Shown piece after piece: positions 1 through 8,175 of a stretch of DNA of 64,000 bases (position 1 is its first letter; every line of letters begins with the position of its first letter). Both the position numbers and the translations under genes were made by a program. A model generated the notes under the pieces. That model searched no databases. It was not told the origin of the DNA and worked only from the letters and a program-made list of their open reading frames with translations. The stretch covers positions 124,001 through 188,000 of the forward strand of contig NZ_JAMKFE010000010.1 of the NCBI RefSeq assembly GCF_023721835.1, read 5' to 3'. The stretch comes from Caldimonas mangrovi (GTDB lineage Bacteria; Pseudomonadota; Gammaproteobacteria; Burkholderiales; Burkholderiaceae_C).

Positions 1-147
1 CAACGCGAGGCGAGCGACTTCACGCGCGGCAAGCTGGCGGCGGCGGCCTATTTCTTTCGCTACGAGTTGCCGAAGATCGGGCCCTGGCTGGCGGTCGTCG
101 AAGCCCGTGACACGACCTGCCGCGAGATGCAGGAGGCGTGGTTCTGA
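1..147 (+). CDS. Acyl-CoA dehydrogenase, C-terminal fragment
   Basis: Only the last 48 residues lie in the window; the 5' part is beyond the edge. The readable tail includes YFFRYELPK and ends in MQEAWF. This matches the extreme C-terminus of the roughly 600-residue acyl-CoA dehydrogenases that carry an extra C-terminal domain, where an aromatic-rich YFFxxELPK stretch precedes the stop. Such enzymes are FAD-dependent and introduce the alpha,beta double bond of acyl-CoA thioesters. The same-strand neighbours (SDR, thioesterase, AidB-like dehydrogenase) fit a fatty-acid or branched-acid oxidation cluster. The assignment rests on a short tail, so the subfamily and substrate are inference. Confidence 0.7.
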   Translation, partial: QREASDFTRGKLAAAAYFFRYELPKIGPWLAVVEARDTTCREMQEAWF

Positions 148-168
148 CGGTCCACCCCTACGCGCTTC

Positions 169-185
169 GCGGCCTTGCAGGCCGC
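169..185. terminator. GC hairpin after the acyl-CoA dehydrogenase gene
   Basis: GCGGCCT-TGC-AGGCCGC forms a perfect 7-bp stem with a 3-nt loop, 21 nt after the stop codon at 147. No T-run follows it, so it is at best a weak intrinsic terminator or an mRNA 3' stabiliser. The rest of the 148-358 gap shows no gene that I can support. Confidence 0.3.
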
Positions 186-358
186 GCCGTGCCAGGAGGC
201 CCGCCCCTTCGCCAAGCATGAACAGCCCGCAGGGACTGTACATGTCCGGGCTCAGCCTTTCGAGGGGCGACGCTGGCGGACCGGCACAGTCGGAGCCGCG
301 GCGTCACTCGATCAGGTACGCTCGTGTGCCTGGGGCCGCAACGCAAGAGAGGACGGAC

Positions 359-559
359 GTGAAGACGAGTACGGTGGAAACCCTGACCTGGGTGATGATC
401 TACGGCGGGTTGATCCTGCTGTCGTTGGGGATCTTCGTGGCGCGCACGGCGCAGATCCTGGGCAACGGATTTATGCTAGCCGGCGCGGCGATCGCGTGCG
501 TCGGCGGGGTGCTGATCTACGTACGTTCGCGGATGAAGTCACCGGAGAGGAAGTCATGA
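359..559 (+). CDS. Small two-helix membrane protein (unknown)
   Basis: A 66-residue protein starting at GTG 359, chosen because GAGAGGA sits about 5 nt upstream and the open frame further upstream is low-complexity Arg/Pro-rich sequence. Two hydrophobic segments (about residues 11-30 and 37-55) are joined by a short loop, and the C-terminus is basic (RSRMKSPERKS), suggesting two membrane spans with the tail in the cytoplasm by the positive-inside rule. Its stop overlaps the ATG of the next gene (ATGA), so it is probably translationally coupled to the Dabb protein. I do not recognise a family and assign no function. Confidence 0.6.
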   Translation: MKTSTVETLTWVMIYGGLILLSLGIFVARTAQILGNGFMLAGAAIACVGGVLIYVRSRMKSPERKS

Positions 560-909
560 TCAAGCACATCGTCATGTGGCAGCTGAACGACCCAGCCGAC
601 GCCCCCAAATTCAAGGAACTGCTCGACAGCTGCAAGAGCCTGGTGCCCGGCATGCTGGAGTTCGAGGTCGGCATCCGCACCCCGAGACTCGAAGCGACGA
701 TGGACGTCGTGCTGGTGTCGACCTTCACCGACAAGGCGGCCCTGGACGCCTACCAGGAGCACCCGCATCACAAGGCGGTCGGCGCCCAGCTCGGGCGCCT
801 GCGCAGCGCGCGCTCCGTGGTGGACTATGTGACCCTGCAGCAACCGGGCGCCGATGTCGACCTGGGCGACGACCTGTCGTTCGCGCGCACGGCGCCGGCA
901 CCGCTCTGA
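556..909 (+). CDS. Dabb (stress-responsive A/B barrel) domain protein
   Basis: A protein of 117 residues beginning MIKHIVMWQL, the typical first strand of the dimeric ferredoxin-like Dabb fold, followed by the central E-x-G-x-R region (FEVGIRT) and the Y..HP.H motif (YQEHPHHKAV). These are hallmarks of the family first described as plant stress-responsive barrel proteins; bacterial members are mostly uncharacterised and some relate to polyketide or aromatic chemistry. The start overlaps the stop of the upstream small membrane protein. A Pro/Ala-rich tail of about 20 residues follows the barrel. The domain call is firm; the cellular role is unknown. Confidence 0.8.
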   Translation: MIKHIVMWQLNDPADAPKFKELLDSCKSLVPGMLEFEVGIRTPRLEATMDVVLVSTFTDKAALDAYQEHPHHKAVGAQLGRLRSARSVVDYVTLQQPGADVDLGDDLSFARTAPAPL

Positions 910-965
910 TCCATCCCCAACCGGCGGTGCAGCAGGTGCCGCCTCCATCCTTCCACTGATTCCCC

Positions 966-1751
966 ATGAGCCTGAATTCCCTGTTCGACCTGACTGGCCG
1001 TACGGCCCTGATCACCGGCGGCTCGCGCGGCCTGGGCTTGCAGATCGCCGAGGCGCTCGGTGCGGCCGGCGCCAAGCTGATGCTGAGCTCGCGCAAGGCG
1101 CAGGACCTCGAAGAAGCCGTTGCGCACCTGCAGGACAGCGGCATCGACGCGCGCTGGATCGCTGCCGACGCCAGCCGCGAAGAGGACGTGCAGCGCATTG
1201 CCGACGAAACGCTGCAGCGCATGGGGCACGTCGACATCCTCGTCAACAACGCCGGCGCCACCTGGGGTGCCCCGGCCGAAGACCACCCGGTCGAAGCCTG
1301 GGACAAGGTGATGAACCTCAACGTGCGCGGCATCTTTCTGCTCAGCCAGGTCATCGGCAAGAAGAGCATGATTCCGCGCGGGCACGGCCGCATCATCAAC
1401 ATCGCATCGATCGCCGGCCTGGGCGGCAACCCGGCGTTCATGAACACCATCGCCTACAACACCAGCAAGGGTGCGGTGGTCAACTTCACGCGGGCGCTGG
1501 CCTGCGAGTGGGGACGCTACGGCATCACCGTGAACGCGCTGGCGCCAGGCATGTTCCCGAGCAAGATGACCCGGGGCACGCTCGAGAAGGTCGGCGCCGA
1601 CAACATCGCGCAGCATGCGCCGCTGCAGCGCATCGGTGACGACGAAGACCTGAAGGGTGCCGCCTTGCTGTTCGCGTCGCAGGCGGGCAAGCACATCACC
1701 GGACAGATCCTTGCGGTCGACGGCGGCGTCAGTGCGCTGGTGGGGGGCTGA
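966..1751 (+). CDS. SDR family oxidoreductase
   Basis: A classical short-chain dehydrogenase/reductase of 261 residues. The nucleotide-binding motif TGGSRGLG is at residues 17-24, NNAG at 94-97, the catalytic Ser at 148, and the YxxxK pair at Tyr164/Lys168; all four landmarks are intact. The C-terminus (QILAVDGGVSALVGG) is the usual SDR ending. Arg21 after the glycine motif is compatible with NADP(H) preference, which is inference. It sits between the Dabb gene and a PaaI thioesterase on the same strand, consistent with a 3-hydroxyacyl- or alcohol-oxidising step in acyl-CoA metabolism. The substrate cannot be read from sequence. Confidence 0.88.
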   Translation: MSLNSLFDLTGRTALITGGSRGLGLQIAEALGAAGAKLMLSSRKAQDLEEAVAHLQDSGIDARWIAADASREEDVQRIADETLQRMGHVDILVNNAGATWGAPAEDHPVEAWDKVMNLNVRGIFLLSQVIGKKSMIPRGHGRIINIASIAGLGGNPAFMNTIAYNTSKGAVVNFTRALACEWGRYGITVNALAPGMFPSKMTRGTLEKVGADNIAQHAPLQRIGDDEDLKGAALLFASQAGKHITGQILAVDGGVSALVGG

Positions 1752-1830
1752 GCATGGCGGCCCCGGACTTGCTGCGTTCGCGTCCTCCCAGGGGAGCACG
1801 GTGCCCATCGGGCAGCCGGGCGGGCGTTGC

Positions 1831-2286
1831 ATGAGATTCCCCGTTCACATTCCGTTCGTCGAAGCACTGGGCTTCGAACTCTCGCGCATCGGCGATGGCG
1901 AGGCCGAGCTGCAACTGAAGCTGCAGGAACTGCACCTCAATTCCTTCCACGTCGCGCACGGCGGCGTCAGCATGACGCTGCTCGACGTCGCGATGGCGCA
2001 TGCCGCACGCAGCATCAACCGCGAGCGGGCCGATTTCGGCCCCGGTGTCGTGACCATCGAGATGAAGACCAGTTTCATGCGCCCGGGTGAAGGCGACCTG
2101 CGCGCGATCGGCCGCTTGCTGCATCGCACCGCGACGCTCGCCTTCTGCGAAGGCGAAATTCTCAGCGCCGACGGCGAGCGCATCGCGCACGCCACCGGCA
2201 CCTTCAAGTACCTGCGCGCGCTGCCCACCGAGAAGCGCGACGTCAAACCCTTGCAGCGCCGCCTTGACGGCGCAGGCTCAGACTGA
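1831..2286 (+). CDS. PaaI-type hotdog thioesterase
   Basis: A single hotdog-fold domain of 151 residues with the PaaI signature HVAHGGVSMTLLDVAMAHA: His43-Gly-Gly and the catalytic-type Asp52 on the central helix. PaaI thioesterases hydrolyse acyl- or aryl-CoA esters in the cytoplasm, often clearing dead-end CoA intermediates. The start is uncertain: ATG 1831 gives the normal family N-terminus (MRFPVHIPF), but GTG 1801, ten codons upstream, has a better Shine-Dalgarno (AGGGGAG, 5 nt away) and would add VPIGQPGGRC. It lies in the acyl-CoA gene run and probably serves that pathway; the specific substrate is unknown. Confidence 0.85.
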   Translation: MRFPVHIPFVEALGFELSRIGDGEAELQLKLQELHLNSFHVAHGGVSMTLLDVAMAHAARSINRERADFGPGVVTIEMKTSFMRPGEGDLRAIGRLLHRTATLAFCEGEILSADGERIAHATGTFKYLRALPTEKRDVKPLQRRLDGAGSD

Positions 2287-2301
2287 AAGGACTTCCTGCT
2301 C

Positions 2302-3321
2302 ATGACCATGACCAATCGCCAGATCCTGCTCGTTTCGCGCCCGCAGGCAGAAGCGGGTGTCGACAACTTCAAGCTTGTCGAGACGCCGGTGCCGGCGCTG
2401 GCCGACGGACAGGTGCTGGTGCGCCACCACTACCTGTCGCTCGACCCGTACATGCGCATGCGCATGAGCGAAGCGAAAAGCTATGCGCAACCGCAGCCGT
2501 TGAACGAAGTGATGATCGGCGGCACGGTCGGCGAGGTGGTCGACTCGAAGAACCCCGGCTTCAAGCCCGGCGACACCGTGCGCGGCATGGGCGGCTGGCA
2601 GGAGTACGCGCTGGTCGACGCGAACCAGCGTGGCGTGTTGCAGAAGGTCGACGCGGCGCACATTCCGTTGTCGGCCTACCTGGGTGCCGTCGGCATGCCG
2701 GGCGTCACCGCCTGGTACGGTCTGGTGAAGATCATCCAGCCGAAGGCCGGGCAGACCATCGTCGTCAGCGCCGCCAGCGGGGCGGTCGGCAGCGCGGTCG
2801 GGCAACTGGCCAAGGTGCGCGGTTGCCGTGCGGTCGGCATCGCCGGCGGGCAGGAAAAATGTCGCTACGTCACAGAGGAACTCGGCTTCGACGCCTGCAT
2901 CGACTACAAGGAGCATCGCGACGAGAAATCGCTTGCGGGAGCGCTGAAAGAGGCGGCCCCGGACGGCATCGACGGGTGCTTCGAGAATGTCGGCGGCGTG
3001 GTGCTCGACGCGGTGATGTCGCAGATGAACGCCTTCGGCCGCATTGCCCTGTGCGGCATGATCTCCGGCTACGACGGCCAGCCGATTCCGATGGCGCGGC
3101 CGCAGCTCATCCTGACGCAGCGGATGACGCTCGAAGGTTTCATCGTCAGCGAGCACATGGAAGTGTGGCCCGAGGCGCTGAAGGAGCTGGGCACGCTGGT
3201 GGCGACCGGCACGCTGAAGTACCGCGAGACGGTGGCGCAAGGGCTGGAGCAAGCGCCCGAAGCGTTCCTCGGCCTGCTCAAGGGCAGGAACTTCGGCAAG
3301 CAACTGGTCAAGCTGATCTGA
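2302..3321 (+). CDS. NADP-dependent oxidoreductase (CurA/leukotriene B4 dehydrogenase-like MDR)
   Basis: A zinc-free medium-chain reductase of 339 residues. It has the N-terminal SLDPYMRMRM stretch typical of the prostaglandin/leukotriene reductase and CurA group, the YLGAVGMPGVTAWYGL segment, and the Rossmann motif AASGAVGS near residue 155. Family members reduce alpha,beta-unsaturated carbonyls with NADPH. AAAGGA lies about 10 nt before ATG 2302; a second in-frame ATG at 2308 is the alternative start. It follows the thioesterase by 15 nt and precedes the AidB-like dehydrogenase, so it is likely co-transcribed. The in vivo substrate is inference only. Confidence 0.87.
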   Translation: MTMTNRQILLVSRPQAEAGVDNFKLVETPVPALADGQVLVRHHYLSLDPYMRMRMSEAKSYAQPQPLNEVMIGGTVGEVVDSKNPGFKPGDTVRGMGGWQEYALVDANQRGVLQKVDAAHIPLSAYLGAVGMPGVTAWYGLVKIIQPKAGQTIVVSAASGAVGSAVGQLAKVRGCRAVGIAGGQEKCRYVTEELGFDACIDYKEHRDEKSLAGALKEAAPDGIDGCFENVGGVVLDAVMSQMNAFGRIALCGMISGYDGQPIPMARPQLILTQRMTLEGFIVSEHMEVWPEALKELGTLVATGTLKYRETVAQGLEQAPEAFLGLLKGRNFGKQLVKLI

Positions 3322-3372
3322 CGCGATCGCCTGCGGGGGCGTCTCGTGGCAGGGATATCGGAGGTGCTGAAG

Positions 3373-5046
3373 ATGAAACCATCGTTCGCCCCCTTGGATC
3401 AGACCCACGAGGTGATCAACCAGAGCGCACCGCTGTCGGGCTACAACCTGTTCACGACGAACCGGCCGTTGCGCGATGCGCTCGCGTTCCACTCGCCGGG
3501 CCATGACGACGCACCTTTGCGCGCGCTCGGTGAAACGGCCGGCGCCGCCGAGATGCAGCAGCACGCCCGGCTCGCCAACGTGCATGCACCGCTGTTGCAC
3601 AGCCACGATCGTTTCGGCCGGCGTGTCGATCAGGTCGAGTTCCATCCGAGCTACCACGCGCTGATGTCGGCGGCGGTGCGCCACGGGCTGCATGGGTCGG
3701 CGTGGGCGGGAGGGCCCGGCGCGCACATGGAGCGCGCGGCGGGCTTCATGCTTTTCACCGAGCTCGAGGCTTCGGTGCTGTGCCCGGTCTCGATGACCTA
3801 TGCGGTCACGCCCGCGCTGCGCGGCAATGCACCGGTGTTCTCCGAATGGTTCCCCAGGCTCACGAGCACCGGGTACGACCCGCGCCTGGTTCCGGCGGCA
3901 CAAAAGGCCGGCGTGACGATGGGCATGGGCATGACCGAGAAGCAGGGTGGCTCGGACGTGCGCGCCAACACCACCCAGGCTACCTTCGAGGAGACCACGC
4001 CGTGGGGGCGTCGCTACCGTCTGGTGGGGCACAAGTGGTTCTTCTCGGCGCCGATGTGCGACGCCTTCCTCGTGCTGGCGCAGGCGCCGGCCGGCTTGAG
4101 CTGCTTCTTCCTGCCACGTGTGCTGCCGGACGGCGCCATGAATGCGCTGCGCATTCAGCGGCTGAAAGACAAGCTGGGCAACAAGGCCAACGCCAGTTCC
4201 GAGGTCGAGTTCGCCGGCGCGCAGGCCTGGCTGGTCGGCGAGGAAGGGCGTGGTGTGCCGCAGATCCTCGAAATGGGCACCCTGACACGGCTCGACTGCG
4301 CGCTCGGCACCACCGGGCTGATGCGCCAGGCGCTCGTGCTGGCACTCAACCATGCCAGCCAGCGCAAGGCCTTCGGCTACCGCCTGCTGGAGCATCCGCT
4401 GATGCGCAACGTGCTGGCCGACCTGGCACTCGAAAGCGAGGCCGCCGTGGCATTGAGCCTGCGGCTCGCACGTGCCTTCGACCGCCAGGACGACGCCCAC
4501 GAAGCGCTGATGCGACGCGTGCTGACGCCGGTGGCGAAGTACTGGATCTGCAAGCGCGGCAGCATGTTCTCGCAGGAGGCGATGGAATGCCTGGGCGGCA
4601 ACGGCTATGTGGAAGAGGGCGGCGAGGGCGTGATGGCCCGCATCTACCGCGAGATGCCGCTCAATTCCATCTGGGAAGGCGCCGGCAACATCATGGCGCT
4701 CGACCTGCTGCGCGCATTGAAGAAGCGCGACGATCGCGGGCAGGACGTCGCGGCGGCACTGGCCGCCGAGCTCGACCCGGCCCGCGGCTCGCAGCCGGGC
4801 TACGACCGGCTCGTCGCGTCGCTGCTCACGCGCATCGACGATGGCGTCGAAGAGACAGAGGCCCGCCGGCTGGCGCAGGACGTCGCGCTCGCAGTACAGG
4901 CCGCGATGCTGCGCCGGCATGCCCCCGATTTCGTCTTCGAGGCCTTCTGCGCTTCTCGCCTGGGCGGAGATTGGGGCCATGCGTTCGGCACGCTGCCGCT
5001 CGCCAGCAACTTCGACGGCATCATCGCGCGGGCCATGCCCTATTGA
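3373..5046 (+). CDS. AidB-like acyl-CoA dehydrogenase
   Basis: A 557-residue FAD flavoprotein of the AidB branch, close in length to E. coli AidB (541). The AidB signatures are clear: an N-terminal THEVINQSAPLSGYNLF, the flavin-contact segment GMTEKQGGSDVRANT, KWFFSAPMCDAFLVLAQ, and RLDCALGTTGLMRQA. The start ATG 3373 is fixed by GGAGG seven nucleotides upstream; the frame opens earlier at GTG 3346 but that has no site. AidB proteins have weak isovaleryl-CoA dehydrogenase activity and in E. coli bind DNA during the alkylation response. Here no ada or alkB gene is near, and the acyl-CoA neighbours suggest a metabolic role. Confidence 0.9.
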   Translation: MKPSFAPLDQTHEVINQSAPLSGYNLFTTNRPLRDALAFHSPGHDDAPLRALGETAGAAEMQQHARLANVHAPLLHSHDRFGRRVDQVEFHPSYHALMSAAVRHGLHGSAWAGGPGAHMERAAGFMLFTELEASVLCPVSMTYAVTPALRGNAPVFSEWFPRLTSTGYDPRLVPAAQKAGVTMGMGMTEKQGGSDVRANTTQATFEETTPWGRRYRLVGHKWFFSAPMCDAFLVLAQAPAGLSCFFLPRVLPDGAMNALRIQRLKDKLGNKANASSEVEFAGAQAWLVGEEGRGVPQILEMGTLTRLDCALGTTGLMRQALVLALNHASQRKAFGYRLLEHPLMRNVLADLALESEAAVALSLRLARAFDRQDDAHEALMRRVLTPVAKYWICKRGSMFSQEAMECLGGNGYVEEGGEGVMARIYREMPLNSIWEGAGNIMALDLLRALKKRDDRGQDVAAALAAELDPARGSQPGYDRLVASLLTRIDDGVEETEARRLAQDVALAVQAAMLRRHAPDFVFEAFCASRLGGDWGHAFGTLPLASNFDGIIARAMPY

Positions 5047-5128
5047 TCCGGTTGTCGCCTGCTGGACAGACCGGGCGGCAGCGGTGGCGCAACATGCGTT
5101 CCAGCGAACCGACATTCAGGAGACCTCG

Positions 5129-6040
5129 ATGAAATCCTTTCAGGGCAAGACCGCGGTGCTGACGGGCGCCGGCTCCGGCTTCGGCCTCGAAGTGGCCCGA
5201 CTCGCCGCGCGCGCCGGCATGAACGTGGTCATGGCCGACGTGCAGCAGGATGCGCTCGATCGCGCGGCCGAAGAAATCCGCGGCCTCGGCGCACAGGTGC
5301 TGCCGGTCCGGCTCGACGTGTCCAAGGCCGGCGACGTCGAGGCCATGGGGGCCGCGACGGTCGAGCGATTCGGCGTGCCGCACCTGGTGTTCAACAACGC
5401 GGGCGTGGGCTTCGGCGGGCTGATCTGGGAACACACGCTGAAGGACTGGGAGTGGGTGGTCGGCGTCAACCTGATGGGGGTGGCGCATGGCGTGCGCGTG
5501 TTCACCCCGCTGATGATCGAGGCTGCGCGCAACGACCCCGGCTACGAAGGCCACATCGTCAATACGGCGTCGATGGCGGGCCTGTTGAACGCCCCGAACA
5601 TGGGCGTCTACAACGTGACGAAACACGCGGTGGTGTCGATGAGCGAGACCCTCTATCAGGATCTTCACCTCGTGACCGACCAGGTGGACTGCTCGGTGCT
5701 GTGCCCGTACTTCGTGCCCACCGGGATCCACGAATCGCACCGCAACCGACCCAAGGACGCACGCAGCGACAGCAAGGCGACGCCGAGCCAGCTGATCGCT
5801 CAGGCCAACAGCGCCAAGGCCGTCACGTCGGGCAAGGTCACGGCGGCCGAAGTCGCCCAGAAGGTGATGGACGCGGTGCGCGACCGGCAGTTCTACATCT
5901 ACAGCCACCCGCAGGCGCTGGCCATCGTGCAAAAGCGTCTCGAAGACGTCGTGCAGGGCCGCAACCCGAGCGACCCGTTCGAGGCCAAGCCCGAGATCGG
6001 CGAGAAGCTGCGTCAGGCGTTGCGCGCCGCCATGGGCTGA
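5129..6040 (+). CDS. SDR family oxidoreductase
   Basis: A 303-residue short-chain dehydrogenase with TGAGSGFG at 12-19, NNAG at 89-92, Ser148 and Tyr161-x3-Lys165. The C-terminus is longer than in a minimal SDR (about 50 extra residues, ending EIGEKLRQALRAAMG), as in SDRs annotated near acyl-CoA dehydrogenases in Burkholderiales. CAGGAGACCTCG directly upstream supports ATG 5129. It is the last gene of the left-hand acyl-CoA cluster and converges with the diguanylate cyclase, overlapping its 3' end by 28 bp. Substrate is unknown. Confidence 0.87.
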   Translation: MKSFQGKTAVLTGAGSGFGLEVARLAARAGMNVVMADVQQDALDRAAEEIRGLGAQVLPVRLDVSKAGDVEAMGAATVERFGVPHLVFNNAGVGFGGLIWEHTLKDWEWVVGVNLMGVAHGVRVFTPLMIEAARNDPGYEGHIVNTASMAGLLNAPNMGVYNVTKHAVVSMSETLYQDLHLVTDQVDCSVLCPYFVPTGIHESHRNRPKDARSDSKATPSQLIAQANSAKAVTSGKVTAAEVAQKVMDAVRDRQFYIYSHPQALAIVQKRLEDVVQGRNPSDPFEAKPEIGEKLRQALRAAMG

Positions 6041-7815
6041 GCGCCGCCATAAGCTCGGCTGCGGCCGCGTCCGGCCTGCTTGCCGGCGTACATGGCCGTA
6101 TCGGCACGCTTGAGCAGCGTCGTCGCGTCGGTGCCGTGGCGAGGCGCCAGGGCGTAGCCGAGCGTCATGCCGACGCTGCAAGGGCCGTGCGGCAGGGTGA
6201 ACGGCTCGGCCACCGCGACCTGCAGCCGCTCGGCGAGCGCGGTCGCCTCGGTTTCGTCGGCAAGCCACGACGAGGCGACGACGAATTCGTCGCCGCCCAG
6301 TCGTGCCACCAGCGCGTCCTGCCCGGCCAGCGCGCACAGGCGCTGGCCGATCTGGCGCAGCAGCTCGTCGCCGGCGTCGTGCCCATGGCTGTCGTTGACC
6401 GCCTTGAAACCGTCGAGATCGATCAGGTAGACCGCTGCCAGGCGGCCCGCTCCCGCCCGCGCCAGCCGTGGTTCCAGCGCCTCGTGCAGGCCGCGCCGGT
6501 TGAGCAGCCCGGTCAATGCGTCGGTGCGAGCGATCAGTGTCAGTCGTTCCTGTTCGATGCGGGCCCGATCGGCTGCATGGCGGACTTCCTCGGCGCGCAC
6601 GCTCATCACCATGATCCAGCACAGCAGCAGCAGCAGCGAGCCGGCCTGGAACGCATGCAGGTTCCAGCGGGTCGCCGGCACGAGGCCGGCGTTGAGCGCC
6701 GCCATCGTCGCCACACCCAGTGAATAGAGGCAGAAGCCGAGGAAAATCCAGCGGGCGGCGCGATCCCCGCCATGGGCGCGGTACGCAGCCACCGGCAGGC
6801 CGATGAGCATCGGCACCAGCCCGATCGAAGCCAATAGCACCGTGGCGGCGCTGTAGCTCGCGACGCCGCCGGCGAACAGCACGGCGCCGAGCAGGGACAC
6901 CGCCGCCCCTGCATGCATGACGCCGCTTGCGACCCGGCTCACCTTCGCCATCGCCAGCGTGTGCTCGGTGAACATGAAGCCGCCGGCGAGGATGCCGTAC
7001 ATCCACAGCACCGCCGCATTGCGCGTCAGCCAGACGTGATGGGGCCACAAGTACTGCGCTGCCAGCCCGTGGTAGGTGAAGAAGAACAGCGTGCCGCTTG
7101 CTGCCGCCACTGCGAACCACAGGAACATCGGGTCGCGCGACGCCGCTGCGCGGACCACGGCGTAGACGAAAAGGCACAGACCGAAGCCGGCCGCGAGGCC
7201 TTGCCACAGCCGCGTGTCGCTCTCGTGGCGCATCAGCTCGGGCAGGGTCATCAACGACATCGGGAGTATGGCGGCCCCGGCGGTATCGACGCGCAGCAGC
7301 AGTTCGTAGGCGACGCCGGGTTGCAGCTCGAGCGCGACCGCGTGCAGCCGCGTCGGCAGCGGGCGCTGTGCATAAGGACGATGGTTGCCCATCACCCGGT
7401 GCACGACCGGCTGGCCGTCGCGCAGCAGGTAGAGGTCGGCGCGGTCGAGCAGCGGATAGTCGATCGCGAACCACCATGTGCGTGCCGCGGGAGCCGCCAG
7501 GTGCAGCGGCAGTTTCAGCCAGTGGATCGCCGGGCGCGGGCCGAGATTTCCGGGCGGCGTTGCAGCGGCGGCAAATGCGTCCGGGTGCGCCAGCACGTCA
7601 TCGAGTGTCCAGCGCCGGGCAGCGTCCGTCGCCAGCGTCACCGCCGGCCACGCGTCGACCCGCTGCACCGCATCGCTCAGGGCCAGCGCATCGGCCGGGC
7701 GTGCCGGAGCTGCCAGCACGCACAGGGCGAGCGCGAGCAGCCAGAGTGCGAGCCATCGGCTCCAGCGGGCAACGGACTGAGAAGGTGCAGGCAACTGCAG
7801 GTGCGCGTGGGACAC
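6013..7815 (-). CDS. 7TMR-DISM / GGDEF diguanylate cyclase
   Basis: About 600 residues from a likely GTG at 7815. A signal peptide (WLALWLLALALCVLAAPARPADA) leads a periplasmic 7TMR-DISM extracellular domain (about 45-200), then seven hydrophobic helices (about 205-410), a short coiled linker and a GGDEF domain (about 435-595). The catalytic loop reads RLGGDEF with GGDEF at 507-511, so c-di-GMP synthesis is expected. The inhibitory I-site RxxD five residues before the loop is absent (AGQD/GQDA instead), predicting little product inhibition. No ATG with a ribosome site is visible near the signal peptide; AAGGAA is about 24 nt from the GTG, so the start is tentative. The gene converges with the SDR and diverges from the lipase operon. 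Confidence 0.85.
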   Translation of the reverse strand: MSHAHLQLPAPSQSVARWSRWLALWLLALALCVLAAPARPADALALSDAVQRVDAWPAVTLATDAARRWTLDDVLAHPDAFAAAATPPGNLGPRPAIHWLKLPLHLAAPAARTWWFAIDYPLLDRADLYLLRDGQPVVHRVMGNHRPYAQRPLPTRLHAVALELQPGVAYELLLRVDTAGAAILPMSLMTLPELMRHESDTRLWQGLAAGFGLCLFVYAVVRAAASRDPMFLWFAVAAASGTLFFFTYHGLAAQYLWPHHVWLTRNAAVLWMYGILAGGFMFTEHTLAMAKVSRVASGVMHAGAAVSLLGAVLFAGGVASYSAATVLLASIGLVPMLIGLPVAAYRAHGGDRAARWIFLGFCLYSLGVATMAALNAGLVPATRWNLHAFQAGSLLLLLCWIMVMSVRAEEVRHAADRARIEQERLTLIARTDALTGLLNRRGLHEALEPRLARAGAGRLAAVYLIDLDGFKAVNDSHGHDAGDELLRQIGQRLCALAGQDALVARLGGDEFVVASSWLADETEATALAERLQVAVAEPFTLPHGPCSVGMTLGYALAPRHGTDATTLLKRADTAMYAGKQAGRGRSRAYGGAQPMAARNA

Positions 7816-8175
7816 GATCGGCAGGGGCAGGGATATCCGTTCCTTCGGCAGGATGCCGGCGACCTTGAGGACGACAGCGGCCGGCCCTGTGACATTTTGC
7901 TTGTGCGCTTGGCGCAAACGGCAAACGAAACGGCGCAGCCTGGCAATGACGAGGCTCAACCTGCCTCGCAAACTGCGCCTCGCAGTGCCGTTCCCCCTGG
8001 CCCAACAGGCGAGCCGGGCCGGCGGTGCAAGCACCGTTTCTTCGACGGGGCCGCGACAGCACGGTCGGCGATGCCACCCGGGCCGGCCGGCTGGGTGACG
8101 GCAATGCACGCAAGGGCGCAAGACCCTGGGTCGGGATACACCGGATCTCTGTCACTTTCCAATGGAGACATCAAC
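7816..8175. other. 360-bp divergent intergenic region, cyclase / lipase
   Basis: No supportable gene lies here. The region must hold the promoters of both the diguanylate cyclase and the lipase operon. It contains an imperfect two-part inverted repeat at 7896-7925 and the ribosome site of the lipase near 8164-8168. I see no convincing sigma70 -35/-10 pair. Confidence 0.5.
7896..7925. promoter_or_regulatory. Two-armed inverted repeat, candidate operator
   Basis: TTTGC-TTG-TGCGC-TTG-GCGCA-AACG-GCAAA: two nested palindromic arm pairs (5 bp each) about a TTG centre, in the divergent region about 80 bp upstream of the cyclase start and 250 bp upstream of the lipase. The layout suits a dimeric DNA-binding protein, but the regulator is unknown. 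Confidence 0.3.

Noticed and set aside
2278-5115. Very long open frame on the minus strand over the reductase and AidB-like genes
   Set aside because: It is antisense to two clear genes, rich in Arg/His/Gln and lacks family motifs; a product of GC-rich codon bias.
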